Assembly: GCA_038025085.1 (NCBI GenBank)
Contig: CM076154.1
Coordinates: 37,242,501 to 37,306,500 of the forward strand
Source: Tetragonia tetragonoides
Lineage: Eukaryota; Streptophyta; Magnoliopsida; Caryophyllales; Aizoaceae
Length of the DNA: 64,000 nucleotides
Direction of reading: 5' to 3'
Shown: one piece after another, positions 14,611 through 26,482 of the stretch
Layout: each line of letters starts with the position of its first letter
Position numbering within the stretch: the first letter of the stretch is position 1
Program-made: the position numbers and the translations under genes
Notes under the pieces: model-generated
The model's database searches: none
What the model was told of the DNA's origin: nothing
What the model saw: only the letters and a program-made list of their open reading frames with translations

Positions 14611-17600
14611 TTAAAACAACTGACGTTTGGGCCGGAAAAGATAACGAGATCCAAACACGGAACAGATCATGTCAACCAAAAGTGGGAGCTGATGCCATAT
14701 GTAGAAGGTACAAGTGACCCATGCCAAGATAACAATCACATTCCAGCCCATTTGATGCAGAAATTTGGTGAAAACTGTCACGGTAAAAGTGAACAACATT
14801 GTTGTCATGGAGAAGAAGAGTAACAGAAGCCCAACTATTAACTTGAAAGGCAGTAATTTTAGGAATTCCTCTTCTGTAAACCTTGAACTCAAAATGTTTA
14901 GGAATGTCAAGATTGATGCAGCTGAGGCCAACAATGAGAATGCTTCAAGCATTACCAACAACGACGACGACGATGATTTGTCATAGTAGTTGTCATGCAT
15001 GTTCTTTGGCACTTGAAATGTAGTACTAGTTTGGAAGAGTATAACTGCAACCAGAGTTGCCACCAACATACAAGACATAGCAGTGCTCCTCATCCATTTC
15101 TCTCCCTCTTTCCGTAGCTCTTTGTGCTCCTTGGTGAATAAAGTTCGCGGTGTTTCTCCATAATTATTTTTCAAATTGACATATTCAGGTTGTACAATCT
15201 CTTTGACCACCTGCCACCATTAACTAGTTCTCATCAAAACTACAACATTGTATATAGATATGCATAATAACATGTATAATTTGGTGACTAGCTAACTTCA
15301 CCAATAATATTGTCATCTTTTTAAGAATTTTGTCACTAGACCATCTTATACCAATATGAGGAACACAAAAACTTGGTGTATGAGGAAATATAAGCAAAAT
15401 GGTTTTATGATGATGCACATAAAACTTTCACCTGGAACCATAAGAGCTCTTGTTGCATTATTTGAAGAGCACATCCTGATACAGCATTAAGTATATTGGT
15501 AGGGGGTAAGGTGGCAGCTAGGTGAAGTATGTTATTTCCATTAGTAGGATTCTTCTGAGCCTTTAGCAAATGATTAATGCCATTAATCTCATAGATATGC
15601 CCAAAGATTTCCTCCTGACGGTACTGAACTGCAGCATGAAAGATGGTCCTGTATTCGTCATCAATTTCCCATATCAGATCAGGGTAATGGTGGATGAGGA
15701 TTGCGGCAAACTCATGGTTTCCATTCTCTATCGCGACAAAGAGTAACCGGGGTTGAGGACTTGATAAGACATCAGATATAACACTTTCAGGTTGTTGTAT
15801 GACCTTGTCCCAAAGGCTCTCCACCAATTGAATCTTTGCAGGATCATCCGCTTGCGCTCCCCAGAAGTCGAAAACTAAAACGAATTAGTTACATGAATAA
15901 GCAACTACTCCTATAATATAGTACTAGATTACTGTAAAAACTGAATAGATGTTAATCAGCATTCAGTAATTGAGGTTGTTGTTTAGCTCAGCAAGTCTCC
16001 CTAGTAGTCTAGTTCAGCTGTAAGAAAGAATAATGACCATCGTTTCCGAACTGAGGGAGTAGCAATTAGCAAACAATTCAACCTACTGAATGCTGATGGA
16101 ACTTACAGATCTTGTAACATTTTGGACTGTGTCTTCTAGGCTTTCGGGCCAAAACATAAAGTGGTGTCTCCCCATCTCTGTTTCGAACAATGGCTAATGA
16201 TTCATCCTTCTCTAAGATCTGTAAGGCTACATCTGCATCTCATCAACATATTCATAATGGTTACAGGACAATTCTTTAAAAATCGTCCCAAACAAATTGT
16301 AATCCCTCTTAAGATAACTAGAAACTACAGGATAAGACATGGTTCTTTTCTATTCTCTTGAAAATGCTTAAATTAACATATATTTTGAAAGATTGAGTGA
16401 TCCTACAAAGAATTTATATGTAGGCTTACCATATAAATCGGTGTTGATTGTGCTTATAAGAAGATCAATGCGTTCCTCCTGTGTCAGATAGTGAAAACAC
16501 GGTAGAAGATGCATCACCATGTCTTTGTGTCCTAGTAAGGCAGCCATAATGATCGGTCTCAAATCGCTACTTCCTGGGATATAAGGCAGCTTCGCGTTAC
16601 ATCTTTCCATCTCCCTTACAATCTCCACAGAACCAGATGCAGCAGCCAAACAAAAAGCAGTATTTCCTGCATCGTTACGCAACTCCAATTGCTGTGCAGT
16701 AAAATTTGCTTGTGCTAATGCTTGTTTGACAAAATGAGTGTGCCCTCCAGCAGCTGCAATATGAAGAGCAGTATCTCCATATTTTGAAATATTCTCCTGG
16801 AAGCAATTTGGATGTTCTTTATGGATTTTCTTTTGCTGTTTTCCAGTCCCCATGTAGGGATGCTCTATATAAACTTATGCCATATTTCAGGTACTCTTGT
16901 CTTCTTTCATCTTTGAGTTTAATGTCAAACGAAAGAAAATAACATTAGCAAAAGTAATCAAGTCTGAGTTTCAGTTCAGCTCATCAAATCAAGGACAATA
17001 TTTTCTTAACTCGAGTTGGACTTTCTTTTTCTTTTCTTTCTTTTTTTTTTCCTTTTTTCTGGAGCTTGAGACTTGAGTGTTACAGGCTTTCAGAAATAAT
17101 ACTCCATAGTTTTTGACATTAAATGATCTACTGAGAATTCACATATCCATATGAAAAGTCAAAAGACAATTTTTTAACTGTTAAGACAGTGAATTGTGCA
17201 AAGATTGCTGGTGTTTTCAGGGATTCTAATGCAGATTGGAGACTAGGCTTCCAACAAGAAGATCCGAGCACAAATTGTTCTCACTGCTGAGCTGATGGCT
17301 GTTAGGGAAGCATTAAAAATCGTCAAAGAGAAGAGATGGGATCAGATTGTCCTTTGCACTGACTCATTGAAAGCTGTTCAACTTATAACACAAGAACATC
17401 CTAACAAAGGTCCTCTGTTCAATAGACGATCCTCGAAAATGAGCTAGCAGATTGTATTGCTAAATTAGATATGAATGATATCACTGATTGTAATGAGCTT
17501 AGGATACTACTTGATGTACCTAATAGCTGTAGAGAAACTTATGCTCTCGACTGTACTGGGGTTTCACGTCCTAGATGGGTTTCTACGTAATTTAATTTAG

Positions 17601-17965
17601 ACGCACAATTTCAATAGAAAAAAAAAAAGACAGTGAATTGTGTAAAACAAAATATTCATGTGTGAACATATAAGTAATTACAAACGAGATCAGCAAAAAG
17701 ATACTTCGTATACACAAAACTATACAATGGTACTAAGTACTAAAGAAAACTTGATGCATAAATTCCAGTTTTCTTTTTATTGTGTCACAGATTTACAACA
17801 AGAAACTCACTTACCAGACATCAAATTCATAGTATTAGGCAACAGGGGTAGCTGATAATCCTGGCCAGACTCAACATCAAATTTTCACGTATTCGCAAAG
17901 CTCAACTCCGTACAAGGCAATTGATTAATCTGCCCAACATGATGAACATCACTCTGCGCAGCCAT
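14611..17965 (-). pseudogene. Ankyrin-repeat / PGG-domain protein, pseudogene (copy 1)
   Basis: Five exons deduced by comparison with the intact copy at 30349-32989: 17965-17815, 16910-16430, 16232-16107, 15874-15432, 15210-14611, all with GT-AG borders. Ankyrin repeats (for example YGDTALHIAAAGGHTHFVKQ) are followed by a four-helix PGG-type membrane domain (KEGEKWMRSTAMSCMLVATL onward). Two lesions break it. Exon 1 has a TGA codon at about 17892 after LSFANT, where the intact copy has Leu-Trp. Exon 2 has a 1-nt insertion in a T-rich run (plus-strand 16826-16836) that leads to a TAA. A 429-bp LINE fragment sits in intron 1. A shortened product from a downstream ATG (16853) is conceivable but would lose the N-terminus. 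The family (ACD6/ITN1-like) acts at membranes in plant defence and stress signalling; a role for this copy is not implied. Confidence 0.9.
17199..17627 (+). mobile_element. 5'-truncated LINE (RNase H end) in intron 1 of the ankyrin pseudogene
   Basis: Plus-strand frames give AGVFRDSNADWRLGF and AELMAVREALKIVKEKRWD, then CTDSLKAVQLI and LADCIAKLDMND, in broken frames. This is the RNase H-like (RVT_3) domain found at the end of plant LINE ORF2. It ends in poly(A) at 17618-17627. AGACAGTGAATTGTG occurs exactly on both sides (17184-17198 and 17628-17642), so this is one retrotransposition event with a 15-bp target duplication. The corresponding intron of the intact paralogue lacks it. Confidence 0.93.
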
Positions 17966-18382
17966 GGATGTTTTCTGGTTCTAATCACCAAAAGATGACT
18001 ACTACATAAAAATGTTGGAAGTTGGAACCTTTCTCTCCTGCCATAATTTGAATAATTATTACTCATATATAAAAATAAAAACTTTGCAAGGACAATAAAA
18101 ATGTAATCTGTGCTTTCGTTTTTTGGGAAAAGAAAAATATTGTAAGTAGATCATATGAAACACGCAGTTTTGCAAAAGTGTCCAAGAAAGCAGTTAAGTG
18201 TTCCTGGAGAAGCTCACCTAATCTGTGATTGGTGATGATGGTGATATATTATCTATTTTAATATTGATAATTACGAAAATTTGCCAGGAACTCTCCTTTT
18301 GATATAATTTGTATTTACCAAAAATCCCTCATTAAAGTTCTTTTTTTTTCTTTTTGTTTTTTTGTACACAACCCTCAAACAC

Positions 18383-18835
18383 AGGGGCTATGTCAGATCT
18401 TGAAGAGCTAGAGCTTGGACCAAGCTAAGCCACAGTTGAAGAAGTTGTCAATAATCGGCTTTCAACATCCGAGGATTGAAGCTAACGCTGCTGTATAGGT
18501 TTCATGTTCATGATAAGCAGAAGAAATTTTCGGATGAGATGATCCTAGACAAAGCCAGCCAACAGTAACACTATCGCATCGCATGTACCTAATGTGTATA
18601 TCAGTTCTAAGGCTGGAGCAGGCCGCTGGGAACCTTCTCTTCACGTTATCCCTAGAACATCCTCTAGCATTAAATTTGATAAGCTACTAATTTCTTGATT
18701 TTCTCAACCTGACAAGTTTTCTTTTAACATCTTGGTCATTTGTTTTCCACTCTTGCTTATTCTGATTTTGTTTTTGTCCTCTAGAGTTGCAGGAGTAGTA
18801 TTTCATTTAAAGATACATCAGCTATCCGTTATGCA
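18383..18835. other. Upstream flank of ankyrin pseudogene 1; possible LINE scrap
   Basis: Homology with the upstream region of the intact copy (ending near 33433) stops at about 18382. A ~45-bp stretch at 18400-18445 (GAAGAGCTAGAGCTTGG) resembles 34530-34572, which adjoins an RNase H LINE remnant. No gene seen. Confidence 0.4.
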
Positions 18836-19021
18836 ACACGCACTCCATTATGTATGACATACAGGAACAAATACACATATAACAGATCGATATACTTATT
18901 TTAATGAGCAAACTCATACTGTAACAAGAACACACGCACTCCATAATGTATGACATATAGGAGCAACTTACACACGTAACAGCTATACTTGTTCAAATTG
19001 GCAAACTTCGGCTGTGAGACA
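18836..19021. repeat. Tandem duplication, ~96-bp unit, two diverged copies
   Basis: ACACGCACTCCATTATGTAT at 18836 recurs as ACACGCACTCCATAATGTAT at 18932. The following ~80 bp align more loosely. It lies directly next to the stop codon of the pseudogene at 19036, so it is probably within its former 3' UTR. Confidence 0.8.
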
Positions 19022-19763
19022 ACCGTATCTCTTCGTTAGTCTCGGAATAGTTCTTGCTGAGGGCAGAAAAGATAATCTGAACGAAATGTGGAACGATGCA
19101 CATCAACCAAAAGTGGGACATGCTGCCAAATGTAGAAGGCGCCGGTGAACAATGCTAAGATAGCAATAGTAATCCACACCATTGGATGTGGGAAAACAAT
19201 AGCAATGGTCACAGTGAAGGTAACCAACATAGTCATTATGGAAAAGAAAAGCAAGCCGAGCCCAACCATTAACTTGAGAGGCGATGATATGAGGAAGTCT
19301 TCTTCTGAATACCTTGATGTCAGAATGGCAAGGAAGGTCAAGATCGAGGCTGTTGAGGACAACAATGAGGAAGCATCTGATACTACAAACATCCAAAACA
19401 TTCTTTTGTTGCGGTTACTTGGCGATTGATAAGCAGCCTGGAAAACTACAGCTGCAACCAGAGTGGCCACCACCATACAGGAAGTGGCAGTGTCCCTCAT
19501 CCACTTCTCCCCTTCTTTCTGACAATTTATGCTCCCTGCTGAATAACGCTCGAGGCGTTTCATTGCATGTACTCGATGGATTTGGATTATTTTTCAGATC
19601 GGCATATTCACTGCGTACAACTTCTTCAACCACCTGCCATTATCATCAGCATTACAGTAATGAGAGATTGAAGTCATCATATTACATATAGATGACTTTG
19701 TGTTTTCATCGTCTATTGTACAATCTTTAGATTCTTTTAGTGAGAATACATAAAGCTAAAATT

Positions 19764-19891
19764 TAGGACCTGTTCTTTTATATTCATCCTTCAGCTTTCA
19801 ATTTCGTTTAGTTAAGTTATACTCCTACAAATTTAGTCCACTACGGATCAATTCAGTTCAATTCCATTAAAGGAAAAGAACCGAGCCTTAG
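19764..19891. mobile_element. Short MITE-like element in last intron of ankyrin pseudogene 2
   Basis: Inverted ends, TTAGGACCTGTTCTTTTAT on the left and AAAAGAACCGAGCCTTA on the right, enclose AT-rich sequence with TTCAGTTCAATT. The motif also occurs in the element at 35899-36112, so the two may be related. Confidence 0.55.
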
Positions 19892-21777
19892 TTGTTCTAT
19901 TTGCTTGGTTGGGTAAGAAGTTATGTCTTTTAAGTTCTAACAGATCGAAATGAGAGTGAAATAAATAACCATCACCTGAAACCATAAGAGCTCCCGCTGC
20001 ATTTGAAGCGCAGCCCCAGATACTACGCTAAGTCTCTCAGAAGGGGGCAAAGTGGCAGCTAAATGAAGGATGTTGTTTCCATTGGTGGGATGCTTATAAG
20101 CCGTTAGCAAATGATTAATGCCTTGTAGTTGACGAATATGACTGAAGATCTTCTCCTGACGGTACTGAACCGCAGCAATGAAATATGGTCTGGTGCTCAT
20201 CATCTACTTCCCATATAAGATCCGGGTAATGAAGCATTAGCGTAGCTACAAACTCGTAGTTCCCCATCTCTATAGCAACAAACAGAAGGCGAGGCTGAGG
20301 AGTGGATATAACATCTGATATTTCTGTGGGTGGTTGTTTTATGATTATTTTCCATAGAGGCTCCACCAACTCAAGCTTGGTGTGATCTCCCTGCTTCTCC
20401 CCCCACAGGTTGCTAGCTGAAACCAAACTTATTCATCAATACCTGGAATTGTACAGTATAAACAATTTTTTAGGGAACTTTTTGGGTTCTCTGCCTTTCC
20501 TTCCCTTGTTCTTACGCCACCCTTAATCCATTGCTAAGATCGATCAAGGTTTAATATTGGTAATACTAATGGTTCTAGTGAGATATAAAACTATGTTACT
20601 TCCCTTAGGTCGTAATAGTAGTACTACTAGTGAGAAGTCTTTTGAAGCATACAGAGCATATTGCAACATTGTCTCCAACCGTTGAGCTGACTTGCACTCT
20701 TTCTATGAGTCTTCTGAGATAACACATACAATGCTGTAATTCCTTCTCCGTTTCGTGCGATGGCTAAGTTTTCATCCTTAGCTAAGATCTTCAAGGCCAC
20801 ATCTGCATCTCATCAACATTCAAAAGGAATTATTGTATAAATATAAGTCATATAACCATCTTAATAGTGGTAATTACTAACTAATCAAGCTTCTCACCCT
20901 GCATTCCTAGGAACATTACTAAGTAATCAAACTTATCAAGCTACAAGAAAATTGGTTTTTGCCTTACCATATAAATCTGTATTAATCGCGCTAATAAGTA
21001 AATCAACGCGCTCTTGTGTAGAGAGAGCATCAAAGCACGGTAAGAGATGCATCACCACCTTCCTATGACCTAGTAACGCGGCCATTAAGATTGGTTTTAT
21101 CCCAAGACTTCCTGGAGTAATTGGCAAGTCATTGTTTCGGTTCTCCATTTCCTGTACCATTTCAAGGGCACCAGACGCAGCAGCCAAACAGAAAGCTGTA
21201 TTACCAGTCTTGTTTGGTCGCAATAGTTCCTCTGCTGTGAAAGGGACATTCTCAAGTAGTTGTTTCACAAAGTTAGTGCGCCCTCCTGCGGCTGCAACAT
21301 GAAGAGCGGTATCTCTATTTTTAGAAATCTCCTCCATGAAGCAATTTGGATGTTCCTCGTGGATTATTACTGCAGCTTCCCAATCACCACGCAACGCAGC
21401 TTTATACAAACCTACCTGATAATCTGAGTACTCTGGTCTTCCTTCATCTGTCATGCCATCATTTCTCACTTTAACTTGATCAACAAATTATTATAGGACT
21501 GTAAACGTTTTGAAAATTTGTTAAATCTTCCAAGAACATAATAGTATGAGAATTCTAATAGGTATACTTGTACTTGAACTTTTCCAATTAGTAGCAACAA
21601 CTTAATCTCAAAGTATTGTTAATTTGGCCTTCTTTCATGATCTGAGTTATTCATGAAGCATGATGTATGGTAGTCCAAAAGTAACCATTGTTGTTCAAAA
21701 TGCAACAATTGTTGCACCAATGCCTAAGTTATAGGCTCAAGTACATTAAGAACAATGTACCCATAGGTGCCGGTGCC

Positions 21778-22063
21778 TAGAGCTGTTCATCCGGTCCAGA
21801 ACCGGACCGGACCACTCGAGTCCGGTCTAAGACCGGACCGGACCAGGCGTAACCGGTCTTGGACCGGACCGGACCGAATTTTGTTAATGTGCGTTGAGCC
21901 GACCTGAGCATTTAAAATTTAATTGCAAAAATCGGTCCGGACCAAAAAACGGGTCGACCGGTCCAAAAGTCAGACCGGTCTTACCCGGTCCGGTCTTGGT
22001 CGGTCCAGGTCCGGTCCGGTTCGGTCCAAAAAACCGGTCTAGCCCATTTGTTGAACAGCCCTA
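21778..22063. mobile_element. Non-autonomous hAT element, 286 bp, perfect 8-bp target duplication
   Basis: Ends TAGAGCTGTTCA and TGAACAGCCCTA, flanked exactly by CCGGTGCC at 21770-21777 and 22064-22071. The interior is built mostly of overlapping GGTCCGGT/ACCGGACC units. It sits in intron 1 of the ankyrin pseudogene at 19036-22331. No transposase. Confidence 0.95.
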
Positions 22064-22554
22064 CCGGTGCCACATCATTAGTGATGATGTTGGGCTTGGT
22101 CTGAATAAGAAATGGGTTGGACAACGACAAGTGTGATATATCGTGCTAAATACACCCGAATACATACAAAAATTGGAAACGAACCAAAAAGAAAGTTCAT
22201 TAAAAAAGAGAAAAAGTATGAGAATGGCTCTAACAAGGCGTATTAATTAACATACCAGATGGCAGATGTATCGCAAGCGACTGATGAGGTTCATTGGTTT
22301 GCCCATGCACTACATCAACTTGAGCCGCCATTGAAGGCTTAAAATGAACTACCGAATAAGAAGTCTGGTTATAGTTTTGGGTCTCTTATTTCTTTAAACA
22401 CGTCCAATCATGTTTCTACCAAGCTAAGATCAGATTAAGTACATTTATAAGAACTTGTTAATGGCCTTTTAACTCTCCCCTAGTCTTTGTTTATAATTTA
22501 TCCACAAAACATTACCAGTGTTTCATAATTTCTTAGCAGCAACATTCATAAACT

Positions 22555-22748
22555 TTTTTGGTTCACGACGAAGAGTATCCACCGTCGATCACAGTGACTA
22601 TTTCCCCACGATGACTTGTAGGTACCTCAAAGGACGGGACAACTAGCCAAGGAATTTAAAGCTGCTCCATGCCTAAGGCGAGATTCGAACTCTCGACCTT
22701 GATTAAGGATGGATGAGTCTCTACCACTCAACCACACCTTCTTGGTTT
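22555..22748 (-). mobile_element. tRNA-derived SINE with 17-bp target duplication
   Basis: Minus strand: A box GTGGTTGAGTGGTAGAG and B box GAGTTCGAATC near the right end give a tRNA-like head. The body contains GCAGCTTTAAATTCCTTGG and a short tail. AGCAACATTCATAAACT flanks it exactly (22538-22554, 22749-22765). It resembles a tRNA gene only in its head, so no tRNA is called. Confidence 0.92.
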
Positions 22749-22765
22749 AGCAACATTCATAAACT

Positions 22766-23699
22766 AAAGAAAGGAAAAGCAAAACAAAGGACACACAACG
22801 AAAAGCAAGTTTAATGCACTAGGTCCGTGGGTTGTATATCGTACTAGCATTAATAAACTAAAGAAAATTAGAAAGAGCCTGGAGATCAGGACAAATTAAA
22901 AGCGTGTCCAGTCCAGATGTAGTTTTACACTTCAGCTACTTCCTCCACTTACTTCTCCTGTAACCATGATGAGGAATCTTCTCCGCAATAGTCAATAACA
23001 AATAAGATTGTACACACACCATAGAGAACTGAGTTTGAGGTGCGTGGATATCGCAGTGGCACATTTTCGGCTTATTCATCTCTAATAATAATGATTTGGG
23101 ATCGAGCCTCCTCAAAAACAGTGTCTTCTTTCCTTGCAATTTCAAAAAGAAAAAGAAAAGACACTAGCTAGAGAAGACTAGCTAGCTTACTAATGTAAAG
23201 TACTCTTGTTAAATTCATTACTAATACAAGACTTACTAATGTAAAAGTACTCTCATTAAATTTATTGTAAGTGTATTTTGCTAGTGGAGGAGGAGGCTGC
23301 TTTTGGAAACTCTGTAGAGACAAACAGTGTCTCAAACTTATTTATATTTACTTAATTCAAATGCACTAATTTCTACCAAAAAACAAAATTCATTGTGAGT
23401 AGTACTTTGAGAAATTCTACTTTTATATATTCATATGATTGCAATTTTTCACGGTTAAAATATCATTTTGGAGACTAAAAAAAATAAGTGTTAAGATTAA
23501 TAAGAAAGCAATGAAGTATCTCTTAAGAAAATATTGGTGGTACAGAGGTAACTTTTGGTAAATAATCGAACAAAATTGAACTATTTAGCTCACATCACCA
23601 TTAAAAGAGTTAATCGAAAATTGGAAATGCGGTGAGTTGAAACTTTTGGGAATGGAAAATTGGATTTGGGAATACAGTCCATATAATATAGGAGTAGAT
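22766..23699. other. Intergenic, no gene seen
   Basis: AT-rich. A short near-direct repeat (CTTACTAATGTAAA at about 23187 and 23231) is the only structure noted. Confidence 0.55.
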
Positions 23700-23977
23700 T
23701 GATTTGGGCAAGTGGGAGAAGACCCTGTAATCAAATCGGTCCGGTCGTTAAAAATGGACCAATCCATTTAAAAGTAAAAATGTAAATGGACGATTAAATG
23801 GACCGATTAATTTAAAAGTTAGACGAGTTATATTGAGTCACAAATGGACCAATCCATAAAATATTTTAATATTACAAAAAATACTTTTAAATTTTTAAAT
23901 GGGCCAAAAAGGGCCGGTCTTGCCCATAGCTGACCCAAAAAATGGGTCTACCTGACCCGGCCCGTTGCCCAGGCTTA
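23700..23977. mobile_element. Non-autonomous hAT-like MITE, copy 2
   Basis: Starts TGATTTGGGCAAGTGGGAG and ends CCGTTGCCCAGGCTTA. Flanks GAGTAGAT (23692-23699) and AAGTAGAT (23978-23985) match at 7 of 8. Same family and orientation as 5615-5868, but with a different target, so an independent insertion. Confidence 0.75.
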
Positions 23978-24248
23978 AAGTAGATACAGATACCATGGGG
24001 CTTTTGTTTGAATACCCGAGAATGGAAAATCTGGTTGACGACAACGTAATTGCATTTTCAAAGGAGTAGGCCGCCGACAATTATTTCTTTTCCTGTGTTC
24101 TAGAAAAGCCCACGAAATGGCGCAATGGCCTGTTAGGGCGAGAACAGCCATAGACCGAACATCCTGGGCCGAGGAAGAAGGTCTGAAGGCCCATGCATGA
24201 TTGCCCCAGCTCGTCTGGACAGCTTTAGCATGTTTTGGGTGGACTTAG

Positions 24249-24533
24249 GGTCTGTTTGGCCTAGCTCTCACAAATTCAACTTCTCCTCCCAAATTTGTTC
24301 TTGTTCACCCCCTTTTATCCACTCCCTCCTCCATATCCAACTTCTAAGAAGTTAAAATAAAGCTAGAAGTGGATGGAGAAGGAGAAGCTACAATTTGTAA
24401 GTTCTCCCTCTAGTCCAATTGTAGCTTTATTTCAACTTCTTAGAAGTTGGAAATGGAGGGGGGAGTGGATAAAAAGGGAGTGACCAAGAACAAATTTGGG
24501 AGGAGAAGTTGCTAGAAGGTAGGCCAAACGAGC
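24249..24533. mobile_element. Fold-back MITE, 285 bp
   Basis: Inverted ends GGTCTGTTTGGCCTA and TAGGCCAAACGAGC. The two halves are near-complementary throughout (AACTTCTAAGAAGTT in one half, AACTTCTTAGAAGTTGG in the other), giving a long hairpin. ACTTAG flanks both sides (24243-24248, 24534-24539). Confidence 0.85.
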
Positions 24534-24569
24534 ACTTAGTCTACTATGGACCAAGTAATTTTGAGCGGT

Positions 24570-24822
24570 GATTCTAGGTGAAGTAGGAGGGTGGCTCCAG
24601 GTGAAGTAGGAGGTTGGCTCCAGGTAAAGTAATTTTGAGTAATTTTGATGGATAGCTCCAGGTTAAGTAAGAGGTGGCTCCAAGTAAAGCAGGGAGTAGC
24701 TACAGATAAAATGCGGATGGTGCCAACTATAAATTTAATGGGTGGCTCTAGGTGAACTAGGAGTGACTCCGCTTTTAGAGGGGTTGGCTCTAGGTGAAAT
24801 ATAGGGTGACTCTATGTATTGA
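24570..24822. repeat. Degenerate minisatellite, ~20-35 bp units
   Basis: GTGGCTCCAGGTGAAGTAGG-like units recur about eight to ten times with changes and spacers. Not in phase with any long open frame. Confidence 0.75.
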
Positions 24823-25078
24823 TCCACCGTGGACTAAGTCCACACAAGTTTTTGTAGAACACAACTTTCATGTTTGTGGCCCACACTTTGCTGGACCTAA
24901 ACTTGTACTAACACAAAAACTCATTATCAATTCTTTTTTGTCTAAACCTTGGGTGACTTTAAGGGAGAAAGAAAACAGTAGAGAATCCAAACACGATAAA
25001 AATCATACAAATTAAAATGTAGCGAAAACAAAATTTTCCTAGGTAACGTAACAAAACATATGCATTAGCCGTAGTTAA

Positions 25079-25424
25079 TCAGGCAAGCTCGCCACAATCG
25101 GTGATATAGACATGATCACCAGTAGCATGAAGGAGAACATCTAAGCCATTGACCACCCTCCCAAACAACTTGTTGTTGGTTTCATCCTGGAGCTTCCCAT
25201 CGGCGGTGCGGACTACGAACACGAAACCACCATTATCACCACCCCGCCACCTCATCCCTCCGCCCTGTGGCTGGCGGTGGAGCTGGAAACTGCTGTAGTG
25301 CCCACTAGCACATAGTTGTTTAAATGTATGACCTGCTGATGTGCCATGATGCACCTCAATCTCCATCCGGCAACTGTTGCCCCCTGCCGTGCTTATCATG
25401 TTCAAGTACACCCTTCCATTTTTC
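25079..25424 (-). CDS. Terminal exon of an unrecognised gene (paralogue of 6275-6680)
   Basis: The exon opens at a 3' splice site (CGAACAG|G), in the same place and phase as its paralogue, and runs 114 codons to TGA at 25079. It reads KNGRVYLNM, then CRMEIEVHHG and FKQLC. A Gly/Arg-rich loop (QPQGGGMRWRGGDNGG) corresponds to the Gly-rich loop of the other copy. It ends VYITDCGELA. No membrane segment or signal peptide is in this exon. The 5' exons were not located in 25.4-27.2 kb, so the gene may be truncated. I cannot name a function. Confidence 0.58.
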
Positions 25425-26433
25425 CTGTTCGTTTATGAAAATTGCCCGCATATATAATATGTCAGACAATTGCTAGAGTATGATTGACACGGCAAATTAA
25501 AGAACAACAATTGAAACCTACCATCTGAACTTCATTTTACTACAATCACAATAAAAAGTGTGTGAACATATTTTTTTGGGGCCAACGATCTCCCATTAAA
25601 CTCCAGTGCCCAGACCACATGCACCCACTCTTTGTCCATAGAAAAGTGGGTAAATAAATTTGAAATTGATCGAATATACGAGCTATTTTCTTTATTTTAA
25701 GTTTCTTTTTACTAATATTTATTTAAAACGATCTTACCGTAACTTTTAATAAGACGAGATTTACTTTTTAGTGAAATAAGGGTCACGACTCATAATAAGT
25801 GATCCCTACATTTCTATTTAGTGACTCAATTTTTTTCTAAGTTGATCTCACACAAGACTTACTGTGAGAAAAAATATATCAATGAAAAACGAGGAAGAGT
25901 TTCTGTTATTTTTTTTGGACAGTTTTTTTATTATTTATTATTACGCTTTCTACTTCTCATATGTTTCCTCCAATGGCTCCAACCAAGGTTCCAACATTTC
26001 TTTGTCTCTTACCTTTCTAGCTAGTTAACCATTTTACACTTTTTTTCCACTTTTCTGTTTACATCCCCTTTCTCCCCTCATACCTAGAGAAAAAGCAATA
26101 TAATATGACAAAAGAATAAAAACGGATGCATGTCATGCATCAGCTAGATAAAGACATCCAAGCTGCCACATACAATTGCAAAAATAATAAGTGATCCCTC
26201 ATAAATAAAAATGAATCAGTATCGTCATTCATCAAGGAACGCCAGCTTTTGCATATTGCAGTGAAAAAATCTTATTGAAGGCAAAACGAGATCGATCAAC
26301 AAATTGAATATATACATATTATTTGGTTGAATTTATTGTGTAATTGTTAAATTTTCAAAATTAAACTACGGGTATAGATTAATTGTTGGGCCTATAATTC
26401 ATGATTCATCTAGTGAATCAACTATTAGTCTAT

Positions 26434-26482
<49 letters not shown>

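Larger units (their letters stand above)
19036..22331 (-). pseudogene. Ankyrin-repeat / PGG-domain protein, pseudogene (copy 2, diverged)
   Basis: Exons: 22331-22256 (MAAQVDVVHG start), 21447-20968, 20802-20653, 20416-19976, 19633-19036, with splice phases matching the other two copies. The ankyrin part includes RDTALHVAAAGGRTNFVKQ and NNILHLAATLPP. The C-terminal membrane domain begins KEGEKWMRDTATSCMVVATL. Two indels disrupt it. A 1-nt insertion in exon 4 (about 20177) follows QTIFH. A net loss of 2 nt in exon 5 (about 19525) lies between SREHK and KEGEKW. With both corrected the length would be about 581 codons, close to the intact copy. The first exon is shorter than in the other copies. 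It is older or more diverged than the pair at 14.6 and 30.3 kb. A hAT MITE lies in intron 1. Assembly error cannot be excluded for each indel alone. Confidence 0.88.

Noticed and set aside
22679..22740. tRNA gene on the minus strand
   Set aside because: A and B boxes are present, but there is no complete cloverleaf; the sequence continues into a SINE body and has SINE-type target duplications. The same applies to 34030, 49640, 57500 and 62370.
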